Shown one piece after another: positions 1 to 7,093 of a stretch of DNA of 15,604 nucleotides. The notes below the pieces were generated by a model. The model did not search any database. It was not told the DNA's origin and saw nothing but the letters and a program-made list of their open reading frames with translations. Positions within the stretch are counted from its first letter, which is position 1. Every line of letters begins with the position of its first letter. Source of the DNA: Bacillota bacterium (lineage in GTDB: Bacteria; Bacillota; Sulfobacillia; RBS10-35; JAJYVN01); the NCBI GenBank assembly GCA_021791995.1, contig JAJYVN010000022.1, forward strand, positions 1 to 15,604, read 5' to 3'. Both the position numbers and the translations under genes were made by a program.

Positions 1-1
1 C

Positions 2-505
2 GAGCATGTCTGGGGTGTCATCGCGGAACAGGCCCTGCGCGTGCTTCTCCCGTCCCTGGATGCGGACGCCTTTGGTCCAGATGGCCGCCTGACCGCCCTC
101 TGGCTCTGGACCTGCCGCGCCGAGTCTGCGGACGACGACCTGGTCCTGCCCTACGACACCGCTCGTAAGATCGCGCAGGGCCTAGGCATTCGTCTGGAGC
201 CTATGGCACGCCGCGGCGGCATCATCGAGATCCGGGGTGACACGACACGGCTGCTGCCCGTCCGTACGCGCATGCTGCCCTCCGGTCCCCCCACCTCCCC
301 GCTGGAACGGCTGCACCGGACCATGCGCCACTTTGCCCAGGGTGATGTCCCATCGCTCCGCGGACTGCTGCGCGAAGCGGACGATGGTTTCTGGTCACTG
401 GCCCAAGCCCTAGCTGCGCTGTATCCGGAAGGATCAGACGAACGGCGCTGGGTTCAGGGAGTCTTGCTGCAGCGCAAGAGCCCCTTACAGCCCGCCCGGT
501 CATAG
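2..505 (+). CDS. C-terminal part of a DUF1156-family DNA adenine methylase (5' end outside window)
   Basis: The reading frame is open from the window edge and stops with TAG at 503-505, so only the last 167 residues are visible. A GTG at 41 is in frame, but coding continues upstream of it, so I treat the gene as truncated by the window. The visible part has no catalytic motif. I recognise the stretch around YDTARKIAQGLG, followed by EIRGDTTRLLPV, as the conserved C-terminal region of large DUF1156 proteins, which carry an N6-adenine methyltransferase domain upstream and often sit beside DUF499 ATPases and helicases in defence or modification loci. That family assignment is from memory of the motif. 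The last 60 residues (LERLHRTMRHFAQGD onward) are helical and fit the same family's tail. The gene converges on the nuclease gene at 618-1850. Other possibilities are another large methylase or helicase-associated protein. Confidence 0.6.
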   Translation, partial: EHVWGVIAEQALRVLLPSLDADAFGPDGRLTALWLWTCRAESADDDLVLPYDTARKIAQGLGIRLEPMARRGGIIEIRGDTTRLLPVRTRMLPSGPPTSPLERLHRTMRHFAQGDVPSLRGLLREADDGFWSLAQALAALYPEGSDERRWVQGVLLQRKSPLQPARS

Positions 506-518
506 CGCAACGCCCAAG

Positions 519-547
519 TGGCCACACTCCTTGGGAGGAGGCGGCCA
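519..547. terminator. Interrupted hairpin between convergent genes
   Basis: TGGCC at 519-523 pairs with GGCCA at 543-547, and CTCC at 527-530 pairs with GGAG at 534-537 around a TTG loop. The asymmetric internal gap weakens the stem and there is no T-run on either side. The position, between the stop of the methylase fragment (505) and the stop of the minus-strand nuclease (618), fits a bidirectional terminator. The rest of 506-617 holds nothing else that I recognise. Confidence 0.25.
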
Positions 548-617
548 ACGAGGTGTCTTTACTGTGGGAAGACGAACTCGTCCAAGCGCGGCTCAGGCGT
601 GACACATGGCGGTGATC

Positions 618-1850
618 CTACGCCTCGCTGTCGAGCCGCTCCAGGCAGAGGGAATCCGCATCGAGGAGGGCCTGCCGCAAGACCTCACGGGTGGGAGGAG
701 TAGAGCCGAGTAAGGTCCGCGCATCGCCTGCGGCTTCCTCCCAGAGCTGGACCAAGAGCGCCGGGTCAGCGAGGAGTCGTTCGGTCTCCGCGATGAGCTC
801 CGCGCCGAAGTCCTGCGCCGCCGCCCGCGCCGCCCGATCGATCGGAGCCGCTGTATGCAGCTGCAGCGACTCCCACCAGATACCCGGAGACGCGCCGTCG
901 CGCAGATCCCTCAAGAGTTCGCTCCGGGCCTCCGGGGGTTCCAGAATGGCGTGCAGGGGCCCGCGCCCGACCAGCTCCAGGCGCACCACCAACATCCGAC
1001 CACCGTGCTGGCGGACGAGGAGCTCCTCGGCGGTCCGCACGGTGCGGTGGAGGGCTCCGAGATCCTCCAAGCCTTCGATGGGCACCGGTGCCACAAGCAG
1101 GCGCGCGCGGTCGAGCGCCACAAAGCGCAGGTCCAGCACCTCCGTCTCCGCCTCCACCACATAGGCACCCTTGGGGCCCTGCTCTCCGGGAGCCATACTC
1201 CGTCCCTGGAGCGCACCGGGATAGACGATATGGGGATGCTGGTGGAGGACCACGGCACTGTGCGTGTGTCCAAGCGCCCAGTAGTCCATACCGGACGCCA
1301 GAAGATCCGCCTGGGAGCAGGGGGCGTAGTTGCCCTGGGGCTCGAGCGCAGTATGCAAAAGCCCTACGGCAAGTCCGCCGCCGGACGCGCGATGCAGATC
1401 CTGTGCGAGATTGTTCGGCTCCTGCCGCCGACCATAGCTCTGCCCAACGACGGTGGCCAGGCGGATACCCGCGCGTTCCACCGGAACCGCAGTGGGCGCG
1501 CCCGACGGGAAGACGGTCACCCCCGCCGGCCATCGAGAGATTGCGGACCAGCCCTGAAGGGGATCGTGATTACCATGCACGATCAAGACCGGGATCCCCC
1601 GTTCGGAGAGCCGCTCCAAACCGCGGAGAAATCGGAGTTGGGCGCGCACGCCGCGCTCTGGACCGTCGTAGATGTCCCCTGCCAAGAGGAGAAAGGAGGC
1701 ATCTTCGGCAATCGTGCACGCGACCAGATCGTCCCACGCCCCCAGGGAGGCGTCCCGCAGTTGCTCCGCCACCTGCGGGTCGGTCCGTGCTAACCCACTG
1801 AAGGGGGTGTCCAGGTGGAGAGCTGCGGCGCGCCCGAAACGGAAACGCAC
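618..1850 (-). CDS. YhaO/SbcD-like DNA-repair metallophosphoesterase with altered first metal motif
   Basis: This 410-residue protein belongs to the calcineurin-like phosphoesterases of the Mre11/SbcD type and matches Bacillus YhaO in size and layout. Visible motifs, numbered from the chosen start, are H12 in AALHLDTPF, GDIYD at 58-62, GNHD at 93-96, H166 in GLLHTAL, GHTH at 194-197 and YPGALQGR shortly after. These are the Mn-binding positions of Mre11-type nucleases. The first one, the D of the D-x-H motif, is Ala10 here (codon 1821-1823, GCT). A GAT-to-GCT change would explain it. The segment before it is also about two residues longer than usual (VRFRFGRAA). The GTG at 1850 is chosen because a GGAGGG lies 8 nt upstream (1859-1864 on the plus strand) and it matches the family N-terminus; the frame stays open upstream to 2036 but without homology. 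Members usually work with a YhaN/SbcC-like ATPase, and none is encoded in this window. Family assignment is firm; nuclease activity is doubtful. Confidence 0.85.
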   Translation of the reverse strand: MRFRFGRAAALHLDTPFSGLARTDPQVAEQLRDASLGAWDDLVACTIAEDASFLLLAGDIYDGPERGVRAQLRFLRGLERLSERGIPVLIVHGNHDPLQGWSAISRWPAGVTVFPSGAPTAVPVERAGIRLATVVGQSYGRRQEPNNLAQDLHRASGGGLAVGLLHTALEPQGNYAPCSQADLLASGMDYWALGHTHSAVVLHQHPHIVYPGALQGRSMAPGEQGPKGAYVVEAETEVLDLRFVALDRARLLVAPVPIEGLEDLGALHRTVRTAEELLVRQHGGRMLVVRLELVGRGPLHAILEPPEARSELLRDLRDGASPGIWWESLQLHTAAPIDRAARAAAQDFGAELIAETERLLADPALLVQLWEEAAGDARTLLGSTPPTREVLRQALLDADSLCLERLDSEA

Positions 1851-1935
1851 AGCAACATCCCTCCGGTCTTTGCATCGAGTGCCAAACCTATTGTACCGTG
1901 TTTGTTGGGACAGACAGTGCCGAGGAGGAACCAAC
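1851..1935. promoter_or_regulatory. Divergent intergenic region between nuclease and manC
   Basis: These 85 bp separate two divergent GTG starts and must hold signals for both genes. On the minus strand a TACAAT (plus 1890-1895) lies 39 nt upstream of the nuclease start and could be a -10 box, but I find no -35 element at a proper distance. On the plus strand only the manC Shine-Dalgarno GGAGG at 1924-1928 is clear. Confidence 0.25.
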
Positions 1936-3288
1936 GTGCGCACAGTGATAGCAATTCTCGCGGGGGGGCGGGGGGAACGCCTTTGGCCAACGAGCCGAAC
2001 ACGACTCCCCAAGCAGTTTCTCCGCCTCATCGGCAACGAAACCTTTCTGCAACAGGCCTATCGACGGGCAACGCTGTTGGCTCCTTCCGAAGACATCCTT
2101 GTAGCCACAGGATCCGCCCATGTGCCGCTGGTGCAGGAGCAACTGCCCGTGCTCCCCGCCGATCAGATCCTAGCCGAGCCCCTCTCGCGCGACACCGCCG
2201 CCTCGGTGGCATTGGCGACCACCCTGGCGCAAGAGCGGGTGGGTGCACCGGTGGTGGTCGCGTGCCTGCCTGCGGACCAGGTGATCTTTGACCACACTGC
2301 GTTCGCGGAAGCGATGCACCGGGCAATGGCTGCGGCGGAAACCGAGGCCTGCCCCGTGCTGTTGGGCGTGCCGCCGACGCGTCCGGAGAGCAACTACGGA
2401 TACATTGAGCGCGGGGAAGAACTCCAGGGTGGGCTCTTTCGCGTCCGCCGCTTCCACGAAAAGCCGGATTTGACCAGGGCGGCACAGTATCTGGCACAAG
2501 GGGACTTTCTCTGGAACAGCGGGATCTTCGTCTGCCGCAGTGACACGCTCGCAGAGGCGCTCGCCCAGCATCTGCCCCAACTCGCGGACAGCATTCGGCA
2601 GCGGACGGGTTGGGATCCGGAGGCGCTCCGGGTGGTCCTGGAGCACGCCCCCCGCATCTCGCTGGACCACGGACTGCTCGAACGGGTGGAGCGGGTGCTC
2701 GTGGTTCCTGTGACAATGGCTTGGGACGACGTCGGCAACTGGGATGCCCTGTTACGCTTGCACCCGCGAGACGACGGCGGCAACGTGCTGCGTGGACGCG
2801 TCGTTGCCTCCGAGACATCCGGGAGCGTCATTTACGGTTCCAGCAGTGATCGCTTGGTCGTGACGCACGGGCTTCAGGACATGGTAGTGGTCGACACGGC
2901 GGACAGCACGCTGGTCGCAGCCCGCAAGGCCCTCGGCGGACTGCGTGGCGCCTTGGAGGCCGTGCGCGCCTCCGGCCACGGGGAGTATCTAGAGGCCGCA
3001 GCATCACTCGAAGCGACGCTACCCGCTCTGACCAACAACGCCTCCAGCGCGGCATCGGTCGATACCTTGCCCTGGTCCGACGGATCCGCATGCTCGCTGG
3101 TGGTACGCCTCCCGGCCGACAGCACTTTCTTGCTCCCACCCAATGCCACCACCTGCACCGTGCTCCGCGGCGGTGGACGCATCGATGAGCGGGTCATCGG
3201 CCTCGGTGCCACGCAGGAGATCCGTCCCCAAGCGGAAACCTTCTTTGCAGCGGACGGTCCTTCCCTGCTGTTGATCGATCTCCGCTGA
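1936..3288 (+). CDS. manC: Mannose-1-phosphate guanylyltransferase with extra C-terminal domain
   Basis: This enzyme makes GDP-mannose from GTP and mannose 1-phosphate in the cytoplasm, feeding glycan, glycolipid or deoxyhexose synthesis. The 450-residue protein starts at GTG 1936, with GGAGG 7 nt upstream. Hallmarks are the nucleotide-binding signature AGGRGERLWPTSR at 9-21 followed by PKQF (25-28), LPADQ at 111-115, the substrate-binding NYGYIE near 153-158, FHEKP at 173-177, NSGIF at 194-198 and the metal-binding DDVGNW at 264-269. A left-handed beta-helix-type segment with VVVDTADSTLVA lies at 317-328. The catalytic unit ends near residue 350. The last 80 or so residues (RLPADSTFLLPP to the end) look like the C-terminal beta domain of a type I phosphomannose isomerase (a cupin), but lack its metal-binding histidines, so I do not call it bifunctional. 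It converges on the rhamnosidase gene. No sugar-biosynthesis partners lie beside it. Confidence 0.9.
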   Translation: MRTVIAILAGGRGERLWPTSRTRLPKQFLRLIGNETFLQQAYRRATLLAPSEDILVATGSAHVPLVQEQLPVLPADQILAEPLSRDTAASVALATTLAQERVGAPVVVACLPADQVIFDHTAFAEAMHRAMAAAETEACPVLLGVPPTRPESNYGYIERGEELQGGLFRVRRFHEKPDLTRAAQYLAQGDFLWNSGIFVCRSDTLAEALAQHLPQLADSIRQRTGWDPEALRVVLEHAPRISLDHGLLERVERVLVVPVTMAWDDVGNWDALLRLHPRDDGGNVLRGRVVASETSGSVIYGSSSDRLVVTHGLQDMVVVDTADSTLVAARKALGGLRGALEAVRASGHGEYLEAAASLEATLPALTNNASSAASVDTLPWSDGSACSLVVRLPADSTFLLPPNATTCTVLRGGGRIDERVIGLGATQEIRPQAETFFAADGPSLLLIDLR

Positions 3289-3321
3289 TGGGGGGTCGGC
3301 CTCTGCACCCACCCCCCATCA
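3286..3321. terminator. Bidirectional hairpin between manC and the rhamnosidase gene
   Basis: A perfect 11-bp inverted repeat, TGATGGGGGGT at 3286-3296 and ACCCCCCATCA at 3311-3321, encloses a 14-nt loop. The left arm begins with the manC TGA stop codon, and the right arm ends 3 nt before the rhamnosidase stop (3325-3327). There is no flanking T-tract on either strand, so it is not a textbook intrinsic terminator, but its position between convergent genes suggests that it ends or insulates both transcripts. Confidence 0.6.
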
Positions 3322-3324
3322 ACC

Positions 3325-6300
3325 TCACTGCGCTGGCGTGGGCGCGGTGAACGCGTATTGCCCCGACCCGACCGCATAGACCGCCGCCCCAGGTTCTGAG
3401 CGCAGAAATGCAACCCCCCGCGCCGCCGCCGCCGCGCTTTCTCCCTCCCGTACACCGTCCGCCCCGCCACTCGTTGGAATGTGCACCATGGCAGCGGTGT
3501 TGGCAGGCACCGTCAGATCCAGGTGCAGCAGCCCCTCCACCCTACGCCAGGCAACCTCCACAACGCCGTAGAGGGACCGATACGCTGCGCGTACGGAGGA
3601 AATCCCCTCCCCGGGACGGGGACGGATCACCCAGAGCCTGCCGCCGGGCTCCCCCGCATCCAGATCGAGCCCCGCGAGGTACCGAACCATCCAGTCGCCC
3701 ACGGCACCATAGGCATAGTGGTTGAAGGAGTTCATACCGGGGTTCTGAAACCCGTTCTGCTCCGTCCACCCGTCCCAACGCTCCCACGTGGTGGTGGCGC
3801 CGCTCCGGACCTCGTAGAGCCAGGAGGGAAAGGACTCCCGCAACAAAAGGCGTAGCGCCACGTCGTGGTGGCCGCTATCGGAGAGCGTTGGCAAAAGGTA
3901 CGCCGTCCCGAGGAAGCCCGTTGTGAGATGGCCGCCACGGGCCGCGATCGCCTCCACCAAGTGCGACGCCGTGGCACCCCGCAACTCCGCGGGCACAAGT
4001 CCAAAGGCCAGCGCCAGCACCGCAGCCGTCTGCGACCCGGTGCCCACTCGGCCATCGGTCGCAACATACGCGCCGGCAAACGCTGCGGCGACATCCGCAA
4101 AGAGACGCTTGTAGCGGCGTTGATCCGCAAAGTGGTTCGTGACACCTGCCATCCGAGCCAGCAAATCGACACTGTGCGCAAAAAAGGCGGTGGCGATCAG
4201 ATCCTTCGGCGTGTCGTCGTCGAGGTTGAGCCAGTCCCCAAAACCCTCCGCCGGGCGGAGCAGACCTTGTGTGCGCTCCTTCAAATACTCCACCCAGCGG
4301 CACATTGCATCGTAGTGTTCCTCGATGATCCGCCGATCCCCATACCGCCGCCAGAGGGTCCAAGGAACGACAACCCCGGCGTCGCCCCACGCTGCCGAAC
4401 AGCCGTCCCCCACCCAGGGCAGGCGGGGAGCCACATTGGGAAAGATGCCCGAGGGTAGTTGAGCATCGCGCAAGTCGACGAGCCACTTGGTGAAGAAGCT
4501 CGCAACCTCCCTATTGAAGCAGGCTGTGGGCGCAAAAATCAAAGCATCCCCCGTCCATCCGGCGCGCTCATCCCGCTGGGGACAGTCGGTGGGCACACTG
4601 ACAAAGTTCCCGCGCTGGCTCCAGACGATGTTCTGCTGCAGGCGGTTGACGAGCGGGTGCGAGGTCTCGAGCGTCCCTGCGAGTGGGGTATCGGAGTGCA
4701 CGACCCGACCCAACACGGACGGTTCTGCATCAAGCGACGCATCGGTGCGTAGCTCCACGTAGCGAAAGCCATGATAGGTGAAGTGGGGTTCGAACACCTC
4801 CCCCGCGGGATCCCCGCGCAAGCGATACACATCCATCTGCAGGGCACTTCGTAGGCTCTCGGTATATAGGCTGCCGTCGGAGGCTAACACCTCCGCGAAG
4901 CGAAGACGCACCGTAGTCCCCGCCGCACCTCGCACCTTCAGCCGTACCCAACCCACCATGTTCTGCCCCATGTCATAGATCCAGACACCCGGATCGACCT
5001 GCGAAACCTGAACCGGCGCAAGCTCTCCCGTAACGCGCACCGCAGGTCCCAACTGCGGTACGCGGGGGGGGCCATCCACCTCTGCGACCGTCACCGGGCC
5101 CCACAGCCGATCGTCGAAGCCGACGGCATCCCATCCCGTCCACTCCAGGCGCGCATCGTACACCTCTCCATCGTAGATGTCCGAGGTCAGGATGGGACCG
5201 GTCGCACACCGCCAGGAGGCATCGGAAACCACGATCTCGCTCCGCCCATCCCCATACTCCACGTGCAGAGCGGCCGCGAACAGTGGCTCGTCCCCATACT
5301 TGCCAGAGGTGATGCGGCCGCAATACCAACCGGAACCGAGGATGGCGCCGATAACGTTGCCACCCGGGATAAGCTGATCCGTGACGTCGAAGGCCTGAAC
5401 CTGCACCCGTCGGTCATAGTCAGTCCAACCCGGGGTCAAAAACTCGTCTCCCACCCGTGCTCCGTTGAGACGCAGTTCGTACAGTCCAAGCGACGTGGCA
5501 TAGAGACGTGCTCGCCGAACCCGGCCGGATACGGTGAAGGTGCAACGAAGGTATGGATTCGGGCCGGGTCGCACAGCCTGATGCCAGCCGCTCTCCCCTT
5601 GAATCCCGAGGCCTCGAGCCTGTCGAAAGGACTCCACATCGGATGGTTGTACCGCCACCGGTTCCCAGGGAGCGTGCGGGTCTCTGGCATCCTGGCAGGA
5701 CCACTCCGAGTCGGTGTCCACCGTGACCGTTGCCCCACCCGCCAGGACAATCCGCAACCGCAGTGCCACCCGTGGCCCCTGCCCCGCCAACTCCACGTCC
5801 AATGTGTTTTCGCCACCGACCAGGTATCCGGTCGGGTCCGCCACACGTGGCACGCGGGGAAACACCGCTCGCTCCACCGGATGGCCGTTCAACGTGACCG
5901 TGCCCTCACCATCCAGGGCGGTAAAGAGCCAGGAGCGGAGGATGGTCCGGTCCGAAGGGAGGCGGAAGACGCGGTGAAAACGCGTCGCCGTCTTGGGCTC
6001 TGCCGTTGCGCCACGGCGAATCCAGTTCCCGCGCCCGAGCGAAAGGTCTGCGGCACCGTGTCCCGCACCGATCCATCGGCCAGCCTGCCCACGGAGCATT
6101 CCCATCTCCCACCGAGCGCACGAGCTCCAATCGGACGCCATACCCTCATTATCCCAGACGCGCACCTTCCAGAACACGGTCTCGCCCGAGTAAAGCTCCC
6201 GCCCCCCGTACCGAACCTGACACGAGTCCGCAGAGGCCACGCGTCCGCTGTCCCACATGTCACCCTGCTGCCGATCTAAGGCCTCGCGCGAAGAGGCGCA

Positions 6301-6435
6301 GAGGACATGGTAGGCGCTCTGCGCCTGTCCCCGTTCTGTGCCCTCCAGTTGCCATCCGAGCCGAGGCCGCTCTGTCCCAATTCCCAAGGGGCTTTCTGCG
6401 TACTCAGTCGAGAGCTGGATCGGCCGCAATCCCAC
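3325..6435 (-). CDS. GH78 alpha-L-rhamnosidase, apparently cytoplasmic
   Basis: This 1036-residue glycoside hydrolase is predicted to release terminal alpha-L-rhamnose from oligosaccharides or glycosides. The order of parts is an N-terminal Fn3-like module (about 15-112, ending in the typical WEMGML), a beta-sandwich around 120-290, the rhamnosidase N domain (about 300-470, with YELRLNGARVGD and TPGWTDYDRRV), a second beta domain (WIYDMGQNMVGW at 485-496), the six-hairpin catalytic barrel (about 590-930) and a small beta C-domain. The barrel carries TDCPQRDERAGWTGD at 616-630, with E623 the likely general acid, and TTTWERWDG with E885 the likely base; their spacing fits known GH78 enzymes. 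The N-terminus is not a signal peptide, so the enzyme should be intracellular. GTG 6435 has a CCCTCC complement (GGAGGG on the coding strand) at 6443-6448, 7 nt upstream. The gene stands alone: no rhamnose transporter or catabolic gene adjoins it. It diverges from the sigma-factor operon. Confidence 0.92.
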   Translation of the reverse strand: MGLRPIQLSTEYAESPLGIGTERPRLGWQLEGTERGQAQSAYHVLCASSREALDRQQGDMWDSGRVASADSCQVRYGGRELYSGETVFWKVRVWDNEGMASDWSSCARWEMGMLRGQAGRWIGAGHGAADLSLGRGNWIRRGATAEPKTATRFHRVFRLPSDRTILRSWLFTALDGEGTVTLNGHPVERAVFPRVPRVADPTGYLVGGENTLDVELAGQGPRVALRLRIVLAGGATVTVDTDSEWSCQDARDPHAPWEPVAVQPSDVESFRQARGLGIQGESGWHQAVRPGPNPYLRCTFTVSGRVRRARLYATSLGLYELRLNGARVGDEFLTPGWTDYDRRVQVQAFDVTDQLIPGGNVIGAILGSGWYCGRITSGKYGDEPLFAAALHVEYGDGRSEIVVSDASWRCATGPILTSDIYDGEVYDARLEWTGWDAVGFDDRLWGPVTVAEVDGPPRVPQLGPAVRVTGELAPVQVSQVDPGVWIYDMGQNMVGWVRLKVRGAAGTTVRLRFAEVLASDGSLYTESLRSALQMDVYRLRGDPAGEVFEPHFTYHGFRYVELRTDASLDAEPSVLGRVVHSDTPLAGTLETSHPLVNRLQQNIVWSQRGNFVSVPTDCPQRDERAGWTGDALIFAPTACFNREVASFFTKWLVDLRDAQLPSGIFPNVAPRLPWVGDGCSAAWGDAGVVVPWTLWRRYGDRRIIEEHYDAMCRWVEYLKERTQGLLRPAEGFGDWLNLDDDTPKDLIATAFFAHSVDLLARMAGVTNHFADQRRYKRLFADVAAAFAGAYVATDGRVGTGSQTAAVLALAFGLVPAELRGATASHLVEAIAARGGHLTTGFLGTAYLLPTLSDSGHHDVALRLLLRESFPSWLYEVRSGATTTWERWDGWTEQNGFQNPGMNSFNHYAYGAVGDWMVRYLAGLDLDAGEPGGRLWVIRPRPGEGISSVRAAYRSLYGVVEVAWRRVEGLLHLDLTVPANTAAMVHIPTSGGADGVREGESAAAAARGVAFLRSEPGAAVYAVGSGQYAFTAPTPAQ

Positions 6436-6525
6436 ATGCCATCCCTCCGCTTCTGCATCGGCTTAGGCTTCGCAGCAAACGGGCTGGCTCCTCCGTTACG
6501 GTGTATCGATTCGGCCTGGCACAAA

Positions 6526-6540
6526 ACCGCCCACGGCGGT
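6526..6540. promoter_or_regulatory. Short perfect inverted repeat in the rhamnosidase/sigma-factor divergent region
   Basis: ACCGCC-CAC-GGCGGT is a perfect 6-bp inverted repeat with a 3-nt centre in the 154-bp gap (6436-6589) between divergent genes. It is followed by GTGATACGG, which could overlap a promoter for the sigma operon. Size and symmetry suit a dimeric repressor operator. I could not place a convincing -35/-10 pair for either gene, so the role is inference from position only. Confidence 0.3.
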
Positions 6541-6589
6541 GTGATACGGTAGGAAGAGTGAACGAGGGGGCGGCTGTGGCCTGGAGGAG

Positions 6590-7093
6590 ATGCAGAAACT
6601 CTTCGAGCGCCTGTACCCGGCGCTGGTGCGCCGCCTGACGGGTCTCGTAGCCGATCAGGCCACCGCCGAGGACCTCGCCCAGGAGGCCTTCATTCGCCTG
6701 GTGCGCCACGGACTGCCGCGCGGTGGGGATCCGGCACCCTGGCTGCAGGTGGTGGCCACTCGCTTGGCCTACAACCACCTCCGGTCGGAAGCGCGCCGCC
6801 ACCGCCGCGAGCAGGCTTCAGCACCGGCGGAGTCGGTCCTCGCGGACCATCGTTGTGAGGACCGGCAGGCGGTGTCCCAAGCCCTGTCCGCTCTGCCCTG
6901 GCGCGATCAGGTGGCACTGCGCCTGCATGCCTCAGGGTACAGTTACGCCGAGATTGCCACCATGATCCACGTCCGCCCTAGCTCGGTTGGCAGCATCCTG
7001 GCACGAGCTACCCAGCGCCTGCGGGCCCGTGCGGATCCGGCCGTGAACCAAGGCGCCCGTGAAAGCGATGTGAAGGGAGTGCCGACACCATGA
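6590..7093 (+). CDS. ECF-type RNA polymerase sigma factor
   Basis: This 167-residue protein is an extracytoplasmic-function sigma factor that should direct RNA polymerase to a small regulon, probably including its own operon. Region 2 spans about residues 5-70, with the conserved ATAEDLAQEAFIRLV at 24-38 and WLQVVATRLAYNHLR near 51-65. Region 4 spans about 95-146, with ALPWRDQVALRLH and the helix-turn-helix YSYAEIATMIHVRPSSVGS ending in ILARATQRLR. Region 3 is absent, as expected. ATG 6590 is the only standard start in frame after the stop at 6542. GGAGG at 6583-6587 is unusually close (2 nt), so translation initiation may be weak, or the start may be non-standard just upstream. The stop overlaps the next gene's ATG as ATGA (7090-7093), implying translational coupling to its anti-sigma factor. 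Confidence 0.88.
   Translation: MQKLFERLYPALVRRLTGLVADQATAEDLAQEAFIRLVRHGLPRGGDPAPWLQVVATRLAYNHLRSEARRHRREQASAPAESVLADHRCEDRQAVSQALSALPWRDQVALRLHASGYSYAEIATMIHVRPSSVGSILARATQRLRARADPAVNQGARESDVKGVPTP

Noticed and set aside
855..1793. 312-residue plus-strand open frame antisense to the nuclease gene
   Set aside because: It has no domain motif, its composition is arginine/proline-biased, and it lies fully over a well-supported minus-strand gene.
1672..1935. Longer N-terminus for manC starting at 1672
   Set aside because: The nucleotide-binding signature begins within 10 residues of GTG 1936, which has GGAGG 7 nt upstream. The extension lies antisense to the nuclease gene.
1851..2036. Longer N-terminus for the nuclease, up to 2036 on the minus strand
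   Set aside because: The extra 62 residues have no family similarity and would overlap manC. The GTG at 1850 has a good Shine-Dalgarno at 8 nt.
5263..6279. 338-residue plus-strand open frame antisense to the rhamnosidase
   Set aside because: It is a shadow of a high-GC gene. The opposite frame has clear GH78 domain sequence throughout.
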